A DNA stretch of 64,000 nucleotides from Symbiodinium microadriaticum (taxonomy: Eukaryota; Sar; Dinophyceae; Suessiales; Symbiodiniaceae), in the NCBI GenBank assembly GCA_001939145.1, contig LSRX01000433.1, forward strand, positions 416,794 through 480,793, read 5' to 3'. Each line of letters begins with the position of its first letter. Positions within the stretch are counted from its first letter, which is position 1. Below, piece after piece: positions 35,813 to 46,836 of the stretch. Position numbers and translations under genes: made by a program. Below the pieces are notes generated by a model. That model was given only the letters and a program-made list of their open reading frames with translations, was not told where the DNA came from and did not search any database.

Positions 35813-38553
35813 AATCCTACACCCTAAACCCAGTGGAGTGTCAGATCTTTGGCTCGGTGGCGTTGTGCTGAGGGATTAGTGCAGGGTTTATAGGGGTCTA
35901 GGATTTGTAGGATAGGGATTTCAGGGTTACAAGATTTAGGGCTTCTAGGGTTTAGGGTTTGAATTTGGGGATGGCAACATCTCCTGTGCTCCTGGGCTGT
36001 GCGATTTTTCACGTGCTTGCAGGGCTCATGGCTTCAGAGTCGAAGGGCTATGGGGTCGACATGAGCCACCAAACGCAGAGACTTCGCCGGTTTTTGCACG
36101 GAGAGGCAAAAGCTCAGAAGAGTGATGCCATGCGATGAAAACTGGGGACACACTTCAGCTGTCGGAAATCATAAAACTCCGAAAATCCTGCGCTGTCCTT
36201 TGAAAAACCCGACCCTCAACCCTAAACCCTGGTAGAAACCAGGCTCGATACCCGAAGAGAGCTGCAGGATGCGACAGTACACACACGAAGTGGCTCGTTC
36301 GCGGTGATTCCGGCGTGCCGTTCAGAAATGTTGAGGCACGACTTCCCATCAATTAACTTCTCAAGCCCTGAAGTCACTGGATGCTGCGAAACCCTCACGG
36401 TACCCTTATACGAAGCCCCAGAAACCCTAAACCCCCAAACCCTAAACCCAAAACCCTACACCCTAAACCCTAAGCAGTCGAAGCACCACTCGGAGCGACA
36501 GGATGGAGGAATGGCAGAAAGGCCGACAGCTGGCAGCATTTGGAACGACTCCTTTCAAGGTCCCGAGAGTGTCGGGTACAAGGTATACTGACTTCACAAG
36601 GGAGCAGGGGGTAATATAGGTGTCTTAGTCGTTCCAACAGGTTTTTGGGTTACATTTGTTGTAGTAGACTGTAGCTATAACGAGGAACCTTAAACGAGAA
36701 GTACTGGTATTACAAAATTGTTCAAGCTTCTGAATTACTCTTAAGTTAAAGTCAAGGTAGGAGTTAGGAGCTTGTTGCATCCCAAGCTGATGCCGAAGCT
36801 GACTATGGCATCGCGTGGGTCGGATACGTGTTACGCTCTTTCGGTTTATAGCAGGGCCCTTGGGGTGCACCTGGGGTTCAGGATTTGTGTTTTGGTTTTG
36901 CTTTGATGGTAGTCTGGGGGGTGGGTCGGGGCAGAGATCTGTCGGAATATGGACACCTGCAAAAACACGTAATGGCCTTTTCGTGCAACCTTTACTCCCC
37001 CTGCGCAACTATTGCAGCATCCCCCCTCCAAGCCGTCTCCGAATGCTGCGGGCCTTTCAGACGTGAAGTGAAGCCTTGACATCTTCGCTCGGCTTGGGTC
37101 TTTCCTTCAAGGGCCTTCAACCCCACAGTGTGAAACTGGACCTCAAGGACAGGAAACCTGTGCAAACTGGGTTGCTGTTAAGGCATTTAAATCAAGTTAC
37201 TATAATGAGGATAGAAACCTGATTATTTAATTACCATATATGCCCCCCCCCAAATTCCCTAAACCTTATAAACCCCAAAATCCTGGTTACAGTATCTACA
37301 AGAAGTTGAGTTTCTTCACTTAACAGCCTAACAGCAACCCAGCAAAACCATGAGCCATGCCTGGTTTCTGTCGAGCCAGAGCCGAGGGTCCTGGTCCCAA
37401 ACATCGAGGACCAATGCATCCATCCAAAATTATAAAATTTGAAGCCTAGAGAATTACCTATTATAATTATTACATTTGTTTGAGGGTTATAAATTATAGA
37501 AGCAGCCCAAAACCCCATTCTAATTATTAAGGCCCCTCAATTACCAGAACCCCCTTGTTGAGCTTATTTTGGGACCTTGCTGGGTACCAAGAACCATAGT
37601 TATTAGAGGTCCTTGGGGCGGTTTTGGGGATAGCAAGAACCATAGATAAGGAATGTTAGGATATCAAACATACCTGTTCTCGAAGACGGGGACGGTACTG
37701 TTGAACCTGAATCCAGCACCCGAAACCCTTCCCGAACCAAGACCCTCTTCCCTACTTCCTCCCACGCCCAGCAACCGAACACACAGCGACTCGCTGTTGC
37801 TGTTAAGGAGCAACGAGGGGCTGGTATGAGGACGGGGAATGCAGTGAAGGATTGTCGGGGTCGCCTTGAAGACAAGCCCGAAGCCCTAAAACCGTTTAGA
37901 GTTTAGGGTTAGCCATCGCCGAGGCGGGCAGCTGGGGGGCACTTCAGAGAGACCTCGTTCAACAAAAAGGGTTGAACGAACATCCAGTCTCCATGGTGCA
38001 AGGTTTGAGTTTCGAGGTGTAGGTTAGGGCGATTCTCGATCGAGCCGTTCACATTCAAGCCCCCGCAATTTGGAATCAGGGAGCACTGCGCTCCAGCCCC
38101 GGGATCTTGCAATTTCAAATCCTACAGTCTTAAACGCTAAACCGTAAACCAATGCAGGCTCGTCCAAGCTAAGTGGGAGGGAAAAAACGCCTTTAAAAAG
38201 AGTAAGGCCCCTGAACCCTCAAAGTCCGACTGTCTGGTGGGCATGTACGGGTTTGTCGGCATCGGTCTTGTGATTCTGCGGGGCTTCATGGGGTAGATTA
38301 TTGGAGTTTGTGCCCCAGGCTCTGAACCAATTGACTGTCTATCCTACCCAAACCCGCTAGCTTTTATAAAACCTTAGCTTGGTGCAGTCCACAAGGAAGG
38401 CAGATGAAGACAAAAAGCGTCCTGAAAATTTGGCATCTGGCGCCAAGTTTTGTAGAGGGGCGCATCAGTCCCCCACCCCAATTCCCGGAAGAATGCTTAC
38501 AAAGAGCTGATCAGCAGAATCCCGCCAAGCCGAAATCCTAAACCCCAGTAAAG
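35813..38553. other. Non-coding; telomere-like clusters
   Basis: TTTAGGG words at 35880-35970, CCCTAAA cluster at 36420-36472, a family 5 hairpin at 37478. Frames on both strands at 36600-37080 overlap and show no domain. Confidence 0.5.
37478..37541. mobile_element. Palindromic element, family 5, short copy
   Basis: The right arm CCCCATTCTAATTATTAAGG plus CCCCTCAA matches the family. The left arm TTTGAGGGTTATAAATTATA is a degenerate complement. Fragments of the same right arm occur near 47045 and 59523. Confidence 0.5.
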
Positions 38554-41500
38554 GGCCCACCTTTGCCGACAAAGTTTGGAACATCGATGGTCTGCTGTGA
38601 GGAAGCACGTCTTGTGGCGCCGACTGGAGGCTCACAGTGCTTGGTAGGCTTTAGGGTTAGGGGTGCATGTCTTCTTGCTAGTAAGGACTGGAAGCCTTTT
38701 GTGTCTGAACTCTACCAGTGTATGCGGGATGGTGATCTTGGGAAGCATCGTGGGGTGAGAACCTTTGGGCTTTCCTAGAGGATCATGAAAGCTCAAGCTG
38801 GTTGGTTGATAGAGCCTCAGGGCCTTACAGTAGGGATTGGGGTCGCGGGGTTCAAGGTAGAATTCTCAAACAGTCGCCTGGCCCCAAAACTGAAACGAGC
38901 TCCCACTTGGAGGGGCCAAGATCCGTGGACCACACCCGCCACGACCGCCGGTCTTCGTGGCCGAAGGCACAGAGGGCTGGCTGTCGTGCAGGCGAGCTAA
39001 AGGATCTGATTTTCAGAGCTTGTCGGTTGATGTTAAGTCGACTCAGCCCCTGTTTCTGAGATTTTCGAGTGTTCTTCTGACACACCCGCAGGCCGCGTCC
39101 CGAGCTCGATGGAACTTCGGCGAGAGGGTCGCGTAGCAGAGCCCGAGGGGGAGGCAGCCCGTGCAGAATGTGTGATTTCGTTGCAATAACCGTAGAGTCG
39201 TAGAGGTGCAGTCAGTGGGTCATACCGTAGCCTAGGCACTGAGCCCTTGCGACTGTCACAGCACTGTGAAGCCATTGTGGTGCCTATCCTTGCCTGAATT
39301 ATGTACATTGAAGTTTTCGCATGCAGTTTCCCGTACCCCAATTTGGACTATATCTCGTACGTATAAGATGTCATTTCCCTGCCTATTTTTGGCCAAGCTG
39401 AAGCCGCTGATCCAACCTCCTAAACCCTGCCTGGATCCTAAACCCTGAACCCGAAACCCTCAAAGCCGAATAATAAATAATAGTAGTTATGCTTATTTAT
39501 TACAATATGTAACAAGAATAATAGTAATGATCACAATACTAGTAATAGTAACAGTAGTAGTGATAGCCTTTGAAAACATCTCAAACCCCCAGACTCACCG
39601 ACTCGATTTCAGATCTTGCCTGGCATTTTCGCGAGTGCACGCGTCAAAAAATATCCAAAGAGGAGCCCACCGTGGAACTGCTCAGTCGTGAGGAAGCCGC
39701 GTCCCTGGAGATATTGGGTTTTTTTTCTCAGAGGATTCCTAAACTGGGGTTTAGGTTGGTAACTATCAGTACCTCAATGAGGGGGTGGGAGGGCTCAGAT
39801 TTAGGAATCCTTCCAGCAAAGTTTTTAGGTTGTTCATGGCTTCCTTAAACTTATTCTTTGCAAACTTCCACAGGAGTGTTTGCGCAACCCCTGATACATT
39901 TCAACTGCTATTGTAATTGCACTGTAGCCCGCTCCAGCGGAGAAGTACAACCTCAAATATAGGCACCTCAGCAAAAGGGTTGTTTGATGTTGTTTGTTGC
40001 ACTTCCCGTCCAGCGATTCAGCCATTTGTGTTGTGCTTCTTTTGGGAATAGCCTCAGAGCCTTTGCATTTCACGGTTTGGATTTTGGGGTTAGGGTACGG
40101 CTTGGGGCTGGGATTTGTTCGGCTTGAGGGTGTATTTGGTTACGAGGCCTTGCAGGCTGGAAGCAAAAAAAAGTTAGGCCCCCTAAACAGGCATTTTCAG
40201 GTCGTGCTTCAAATGAAGCCACAGGCAGTACCTGGTGAGGTCGTACACGCAATAGGAACCAACAGCTGATCCGGAAGATCCTGGCCACTGCCAGCAACGG
40301 CGCACAAGCACCAACCGCAAAAAAGCAAGAACTGACTAAGCCCGAGCTGCTCCAAGCGTCTTTGACTGCAAGGCTCCCACATTTAATGGATCAAAAACAG
40401 CGCTTCGAGGCCGAGGGAGAGCTTCGCTATCTCACCTTGGGGCGCGCGCGGATGCACCAGGCATGAACTGATGCTGTAGAGGCTTGAGGTTTTAGGGTCA
40501 TGCTCTTGAGGAGGAGCTTTCGCCATTTGGTTGCCCAGTTGAGGGTTCAGCTTCTGGAGATGGTGCAGGGAGATGTCACCTCAGCAAGAACCGTCTTGAG
40601 CCATCCCGACGCAGCGAAGGTTTTCACAGACAAGGATAAGACAGACGTCTACCTGAAACTTCATGAGCAGGTGCAACAAAACGGCAGCCGGTACCATAGC
40701 CGTATCACCATCTTCAAGATGTAGCCGGCCTTATCTTAACCCCAAAGCCCCAAAAACACGATAATCCCTTGAAGTCACCTAAACAGAACCTGAATGAACA
40801 GAACCCTTATAGAACTCCTATGGAACCCGAAGCTGCCATCCGAGCGCCCCCTCGGCCGAAGAAGCCTCCACTCGCAAAACCTAGCCCTCTCAGAGCCGAA
40901 GATCGCATGAGGTCTCGAAAACTGCTGACAAGTTTTCGGAAGTCTTTCGACATGAGGTTTAGGCTTCAGGGTTCAGGTAGGGCTTTAGGGCCTAATGGTA
41001 GGGTGGTATTCGGTTTCGCTCAAACCCCAACATGCCAAACTCCATGGGAAAATGGATTCCATGTTGGCCCTGGATGCTCGTGCTTCGCAAAGGTGTCTGA
41101 GGCATAGCCCAGTTGTCCAAATCGTTCAAGCTGACGTCGCCGAAACCTTGAGTCGATAAACAGCTAGGAGGAGATAAAATGAGCTTCTGCTGCTCTGTAT
41201 AATTGTAACACTGTAGGCTAGCGTCGCTTGGATCCTCGCAAAGGTGCTTGCGAGTTGCGAAGGGCAAAAACATGCCAAAACACTCGGGGACAAGTGACCC
41301 TTACCCTTTTACCCTTAAGTCCAAACCCTAAAGCTGATGAGCCAAACAAGCCTTTCAAAAACCTTCAACCATATAGGCCCTAACCGATACTATGCGCTAC
41401 AACCCGAAACGAAGCCCACGAGCATCAACACCCCAAAGCCCCCATACTTCATCCCAGAAACCCTTAGTCCCTTAACCCTAAACCCTTAATCCCTTAAACC

Positions 41501-41957
41501 CCCAGAATGCCCTAAACCACCGGAGCCGAACATTCCCCAAAGAACTGCCCAAGATATCATTGCGCCCTTAATACCCTGAGCCGCAAAACCTTCAAGCCCT
41601 CTGGAAAAAACCTAAGCCACACTCCTCCCCCAACGCCTACAACCCTAAAGCCTGAACCTTCCAGCCTTTTTTGTGCAGCATCGGATTCTGTAGCCCCCAC
41701 ACAGCGACCTACTGTGCTTGCTATGGCTTGCGATGGGGGAGTCAGAGAAAGACCCTAAGGACAACTCCTCTTCACCCTAAACCCAAAACCACCTTGAACC
41801 CTACACCTGCTTCGGTAGACGGAAAAAAGGTGCTGGAAAAACCTGCACCCTGAGCAAACTCCTTTTCTGCACGCAGGAGCATTCCTTGAGCCAAATCCAG
41901 GAGCTCGTGGAAGATGCAGCGCGCCAGGCCAAGTCAGCTTGGGGCTTTGATGCTTAA
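38554..41957 (+). CDS. Unidentified multi-exon gene (six exons proposed), 3' part
   Basis: I do not recognise the family. Proposed exons: 38554-38636, 39092-39165, 39663-39709, 40256-40460, 40569-40670 and 41877-41957 (ending TAA). All acceptors are AG|G; donors are GT, GA, GA, GC, GT. Phases match at every junction and give about 196 residues. Visible pieces: HRWSAVRKHVLWRRLEAH, MELRREGRVAEPEGEAARA, LLSREEAASLE, QELTKPELLQASLTARLPHL, MDQKQRFEAEGELRYLTLGR, VLSHPDAAKVFTDKDKTDVY, and a C-terminus SQIQELVEDAARQAKSAWGF. The product is rich in Glu, Gln, Ala and Arg and probably helical, possibly coiled-coil in the fourth and last exons. The acceptor at 41876 follows a pyrimidine-rich run. The 5' end is not found, and the exon 3 to 4 junction needs a GA donor, so details may be wrong. 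The frame alone would not prove a gene. Confidence 0.45.
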
Positions 41958-41964
41958 TAAGCAT

Positions 41965-42687
41965 AATAAATACATATACATATACATAAACATGTACATA
42001 TACATGTACATATACATATATACACACATATATATATATCTACACATTAACTCTCTCACTTACTCACTCATTCATTATTTCATGCATGCATTCTTTCAGT
42101 CATTGGTTCATTCATTCATTCATTCATTCATTCGTTTGTTCGTTCGTTCGTTCATTCATGCATACATTTTTTCCATATATTCGTTTGTAAGTTTTATTGG
42201 GTTATTGTGCCTACGCTCATAGTTATGTTTGTATACACATGTATATATGTATCTAGAATGTCTCAGTCAATAGCTACTTATCTATCTATCTGTCTACCTA
42301 TCTATCTATTTATACACATGTATATATATATATATATATGTGTGTGTGTGCTCATGTTATGTGTATGTGGGCATGTGTGTCCACTTGTGTACTCATACTT
42401 GTACTTACATTCACATCGACATGTGTAACACAGTTCTGCACACCCACACATATGTACACATGTGTATACGCATTTATGTGGAGAAATGTTTATGTTTATT
42501 GCTATATCTGTTGGTTTGCATGCTTAGACACTCATGTACGTATATATGCACCTATATATATATATACACATACACACATACACACGTTCATGTACATTGT
42601 AGGTGTGTGTGTGTGGCTATGTATAATATGCATATATATATATAGATATGTATACATACATATACATATAGATATGTATATATATAT

Positions 42688-42721
<34 letters not shown>

Positions 42722-42790
42722 CTGTGTGTGTGTGTGCGTGTACAGTGCAGGTAGGTGTGTGTGTGTGTGGGTATGTGTGTGTATATGTAT
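41965..42790. repeat. Large compound microsatellite region
   Basis: Successive arrays: ACATAT/TATACA, then (ATTC)n with (GTTC)n at about 42108-42160, (CTAT)n near 42280-42310, (TA)n, (TG)n, CACACA and TATACA mixtures. Over 800 bp with no coding signal. Confidence 0.95.
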
Positions 42791-43785
42791 ATCATGGATT
42801 TAAGGCTTCTTGCGCCAATTGTGTTTAAGGCTCTGGGTTTTTGGGTAGGTTTGGAGTCTTCAGCGCGTCAGGATACATAGGACATAGGTTTTAGAGATTT
42901 TAGAGTAGATGACTATGGGGCTGACAGGGATTCAGGGGTTGGGCTTCGAGTTTCAAGGGGGTTCGGGCTTCGGAGCTTCTGAGGGCTTTGGGCTTAAGGC
43001 TGGCAGCATTTATCCAACCACAGCAGCCACAGCACTGTCGAAAATCAAGACGGTATCATGATGCAATATCTCTAAGGCGTAAACCCGACAAACCTAGCGC
43101 CCTAAGTTTAACCCCCCCCCCCCGCCTCCGCCAGCTCGGGGCCGCTGTGTTCATCCTGAATACCGCCTCACCCCGAACTCCTGACCTGTAAGCTAAAGCT
43201 AAGAAGACTCTAAGGTTCTATACTTGAGGAATGTATTCTTTGAGGCTTAAGAGTACGTTGGTACCCAGATCCCCGGAAAGATCTAGAAAGGAGGTCCCTT
43301 AATGGGGGGTTCCCTATCAAGTACCCTGCAGTGGGCTTTGGGTAAGGCCCCGTAATGCAGCCGTGTTGGAGTCTCTGGGTAAAAATTCATGCTTCACTTG
43401 GGTGTTCCTTGGGAGTTCTTTGTTATCTTCTCCAACACGTTCCAGCTTCATGGTTGTAGTACAAGTCCAAAGGCTTGCTGGTAGATACACTTTATTTTCG
43501 TTGCCAGAGCGCTTGCAGAAACTCCCAAGCCCTTAAATCCCACCCATAAACTAAAACCCACAACCCCCTAAGTCCAAATCTCTAAAGACATCTCAAGGTT
43601 TTCAAAACCAAATCCCTTAACACCCTGGCCCAAAATCCTAAACCCTAGACCTGAACCTGAACCCTAAACCTATAAACCTGAACCTATTCAAAAACCACGG
43701 AAGGCCGAGCGCGGAGCCCTCGAAGCCGAGGTGGGGCCAGAGATTTTTCTGTGCGTCACAGGCTCTATGTTTCGTTATAAGTAAA
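42791..43785. other. Non-coding flank before the ankyrin gene
   Basis: Telomere-like words (43630-43680) and a weak TACCCAGA/TCTGGGTA palindrome at 43260-43382. No exon seen. Confidence 0.5.
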
Positions 43786-43935
43786 AATATGTATATGTAT
43801 ATATATATATATATGTACATGTGTATATAAATATATATATATATAAATGTATAAGCAACACAAGCATAAACACGAAAACCTAGGTACCTGAGGGGGGTAG
43901 CATATATATATATACACATATCTGTACACACACAC
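43786..43935. repeat. (TA)n-rich microsatellite upstream of the ankyrin gene
   Basis: TA and TATG arrays interrupted by the unique stretch 43855-43900, ending in CACACACA. It ends about 90 bp before the spliced-leader relic. Confidence 0.9.
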
Positions 43936-44026
43936 AAATATGTTTTCTTCTGGTTCTCTGGACACTCTTTCCAACTTGAGCCACACATGATGCTGCGTGA
44001 ATTCCACCGGAAATGCCAAATACAAT

Positions 44027-44048
44027 CACGCAGCCATTGGGGTCCAAG
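44027..44048 (+). other. Relic dinoflagellate spliced leader upstream of the ankyrin gene
   Basis: This 22-nt stretch matches the dinoflagellate trans-spliced leader, recalled from memory, at 15 of 21 defined positions without gaps. AGCCATT and the terminal CAAG are intact; most changes are transitions or T to G in the T run. It ends 46 nt before the ATG at 44095, the expected distance for a leader joined to a short 5' UTR. In dinoflagellates such relics mark genes that were trans-spliced, reverse-transcribed and reinserted. It could be a chance match, but its position and the missing introns both favour the relic reading. Confidence 0.6.
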
Positions 44049-44094
44049 TGAGATTGCTTTCGAAAGGCGCCACTTGTTTGAACGACGCCTTCTC

Positions 44095-45444
44095 ATGTCA
44101 GAGCCTCCCCTGGGCAACGTCGTGCGCGTCGTTAATGCAGCTACAGGTGATGTTCACCTAGTGCCCACAAACACAGCTGTTGACATCCGAGGCTTGAAGC
44201 AATACTTGGCGAAACTGTCTGGGCGCCCGCGCTTTCAGTTGCGACTCCTTCGGTCAGGGACCGATCAGCTGCTACAGGATGGAGACGTGCTTGGTTCGGC
44301 CGAGTTGCAGTTGGTGGTGATGTCGTATGTCGCACCCACGGAGTCACAGGAGGCGAAGCTGGGCGATGCTGTTCAACGCGGTGACGTTGAGGAAGTTGAG
44401 CAGCTGCTGCAACTGCCCCGAAGCCCTGATCCCGTCCTGAGCGGCCGCCACGACAGACTGACGCCCATGTTTTTAGCATGTCGTTTCGGCCATGCCGAAA
44501 TCGTGAGCTTGTTGCTGGAGGCTAGGGCATCTTGTGAGCAGCCCTGCAAGGGCTATGTACTCGATTTTTTGGACACCTTCGCAACCTCACCTCTGGGTGC
44601 CGCATGTGCTGAGGGGCATGTTGAAATTGTTAGGTTGCTCTTGCAAGCAGGTGCCCCGCTGTACTCAGCCTGCGGCGTAGAGCACGACCGCAAATCTGAG
44701 CCCGTCGATCTTTGGCCTTTCGACCTAGCGATGTTGCCCTTGCGTGGGCACAAGGAAGTAGCCCAGCTGCTGCTGGCAGAGCACCGGAGTCGAGGAGTTC
44801 CCGGCCCACTTACAGCTAAAGAAGATAAAATGACTCTTGAGTTTGTGGAAGCTGTGCCTTCGGAGATGCTTCGCTTTTATTTGGATGCTGGCACTCGCCT
44901 TGGCGCAGGTGTTCTTGTTGGAGCAGTCCAACGTGCCGACTCGAAGATAGTACACTGGCTGCTGGAAGCTAGCGCTGACATGAATGGTCGTGATAATGAG
45001 TTTTCGGTGACACCTCTGGGGGCATCAGTCAGGCAAGGCAACATCGAGATGGCGCGCTTGCTGCTCGGCATCCGTGCCGACGTAGATGCTTCGTTTGAGA
45101 GAGATGGAGGAGGCCCGATTCTTAAAGAAGCTATTTGCAATGACGACGCTGAAATGGTGCGCCTTCTTGTGGAGTCCCGTGCCGATGTTGGCAGAGAGTA
45201 CAAGCTGCTTGATTCTGGACGCAAAACGGTCGTCACACCGCTGCAGCACGCCCTTGCCAGAGGGCGCGAGGAGATTGTGCAAATTATCCAGAGAAGCACA
45301 CGTCTCATAGAGCTTCAGTATCCGGAAGCTCTGAAATCCAGCTGCAACCTCGACCATGAAAAGATCGGGTACTCTCGTGTTGTTTCGTTGCGTCGCGGCC
45401 TGGGCAGATCACAAGCAAACCCCGTACGAGCTCATAAGTCCTAA
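44095..45444 (+). CDS. Intronless ubiquitin-like domain + ankyrin-repeat protein
   Basis: This is the longest frame in the window. It is open from 43987 (485 codons), but the start at 44095 (MSEPPLGNVVRVVNA, 449 residues) is preferred, because a spliced-leader-like relic lies 46 nt upstream of it. Numbered from 44095: residues about 8-79 resemble a ubiquitin-like fold (GLKQYLAKLSGRPRFQLRLL, then LLQDGDVLGSAELQLVVM). Ankyrin-type repeats follow at about 83-111, 122-151, 164-190, 207-231 (weak), 269-296, 306-331, 340-365 and 380-401. Motif pieces include TPMFLACRFGHAEIVSLLLE, SPLGAACAEGHVEIVRLLL and TPLGASVRQGNIEMARLLL. The last 45 or so residues have no visible repeat. Ankyrin repeats normally bind protein partners; no catalytic domain is seen. 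The neighbouring supported genes have many introns, so a single 1.35-kb exon suggests origin by reinsertion of a processed mRNA. Confidence 0.93.
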   Translation: MSEPPLGNVVRVVNAATGDVHLVPTNTAVDIRGLKQYLAKLSGRPRFQLRLLRSGTDQLLQDGDVLGSAELQLVVMSYVAPTESQEAKLGDAVQRGDVEEVEQLLQLPRSPDPVLSGRHDRLTPMFLACRFGHAEIVSLLLEARASCEQPCKGYVLDFLDTFATSPLGAACAEGHVEIVRLLLQAGAPLYSACGVEHDRKSEPVDLWPFDLAMLPLRGHKEVAQLLLAEHRSRGVPGPLTAKEDKMTLEFVEAVPSEMLRFYLDAGTRLGAGVLVGAVQRADSKIVHWLLEASADMNGRDNEFSVTPLGASVRQGNIEMARLLLGIRADVDASFERDGGGPILKEAICNDDAEMVRLLVESRADVGREYKLLDSGRKTVVTPLQHALARGREEIVQIIQRSTRLIELQYPEALKSSCNLDHEKIGYSRVVSLRRGLGRSQANPVRAHKS

Positions 45445-45864
45445 GCCCATCAGCCCAAGGCACAGCCATGCTTTCGGACCTTCCTGCTGGTTTCGTCACT
45501 TTGGTAGAAAGGGTCACGAGAGGCATGCTATCAAGCTTGGGGATCTCGATGGAAAGTTGCTGCCGGCATGCAGGTACCCATGTGTGGATGCGGAGCTCGT
45601 AATTTTTGGGTGCAGAATCTAACTTTGATTTCTTGTAGGTGCAGGAAAAATCAAGGCCAGGCTCCGACCTTGCAGCTCCTGATCCCCCGGACCATCAGTA
45701 CACAGAATGCAAAAGGCTAAGCAAATGATCACTTTGCCGCAAACTGCCGTCTCCCTAACTTCAGCAGCAAGCCCAAAAGCCAGAAAATTGAGCTGCCAAA
45801 CCCGACTCCCGAACCTTACACATGCTGGTTGTCGGAAGCCCGAATCCCCAGTTGGGAAGAGTAG

Positions 45865-45951
45865 GAGCTGGGCGCCACCCTGCGCGCCATCGCCACCTTC
45901 CGAAGGGACTTGCCCCAGCTCAAGGAGAAGCACCGCTCTAACGATAGCTAA
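45865..45951 (+). CDS. Possible exon, unknown gene downstream of the ankyrin gene
   Basis: After GAGTAG|GAG the frame reads ELGATLRAIATFRRDLPQLK then EKHRSNDS and TAA. The acceptor fits the AG|G rule, and codon use (GCC, CTG, CAG, AAG) contrasts with the flanks. Just upstream, 45770-45831 reads SKPKSQKIELPNPTPEPYTC in another frame and may be a further exon, but I could not join the two in phase. No family was recognised. A 191-codon frame (45707-46282) overlaps in a different phase, and both cannot be right. Confidence 0.3.
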   Translation, partial: ELGATLRAIATFRRDLPQLKEKHRSNDS

Positions 45952-46571
45952 GGGCTCATGTACGGGCTTTCTGTGGGTTCTAGGGGCGTGTCCTGACGGC
46001 TCTGTAAGGGGGGCACCCCACGGGTTTCGGGTTTGGGGCGTTAGGATCCGAGAAGGCTCCTCTAGGTACATAATTCTAGGATCGACGGCACGATTTCATA
46101 GCGATCAATGGGCCTATGTCGTAGATGCTTTAGCCGCAAAGGGTTCCGCTATGGTAGGTTTAGGGCTAGTGTGTATGCACAACAGAGAGAGGTGCATGGA
46201 CCCTGAGTCTAAGCTCGCCCAAAGCTTTGCGGACGTATGTTGCTTGCACAAGAGCAACCAAAATCCCGCACCTACTCCATAGGTGTCCTGCACTATACAG
46301 TCACTATACCCTAAACCCTTAACCCTGAACCCTAAACCCTAAAAAGCCTACACTATACTCTTCAACCCTCAGCCCCGAGGTTTTTCTCCAGGTGTCAAAA
46401 GCTCTGCTCGCGAATTCATGAACTGTAGACCTGGCTCCCTGGAACCCAAGTTCCAAGGGTCCACGTACTCCTAGAGCCTTATACTTTGGTCTGACAAGGA
46501 GTCCCTAGCCTATATAATTAGATACTTTGGGGCCTCTCTCTATCTACAGTACAGTATCTGCATGTATAGTA

Positions 46572-46690
46572 TGTATATGTCAATGTGTAATTATGTGTAT
46601 GTATGTGTATATATATATATATATATGTATACACATACATAATATGTTTACATGTATATACGCATATCCAATGTACATACACATGTACAT
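46572..46690. repeat. TA/TATG/CATA microsatellite
   Basis: TATGTATATGTCAATG, (TA)n and ACATACACATG mixtures. Confidence 0.9.
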
Positions 46691-46797
46691 AGCATCTAGA
46701 CCCCTCGGTCTTTGCAGGTCGAATGCAGGATTCAGGGCCCACGAAGCTTACGTAAAAACCGAGCTTGAAGCAGAACACACTTCTTCATCACGGCTTG

Positions 46798-46836
46798 CAC
46801 GGTTTAGGGTTTAGGGTCCCTAAACCCTAAACCGTG
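46798..46836. repeat. Perfect head-to-head telomere-repeat palindrome
   Basis: Two perfect 19-nt arms (CACGGTTTAGGGTTTAGGG and its complement) are separated by one T. The order (TTTAGGG)2 then (CCCTAAA)2 is the orientation left by an end-to-end telomere joint. It is too short to prove one. Confidence 0.85.

Noticed and set aside
42207..42795. 138-codon Cys/Tyr/Ile frame and neighbours
   Set aside because: Compound microsatellite region.
45707..46282. 191-codon frame on +
   Set aside because: It overlaps a better exon candidate (45865-45951) in another phase, and its middle runs through GGGTTTCGGGTTTGGGGCG-type telomere-like sequence.
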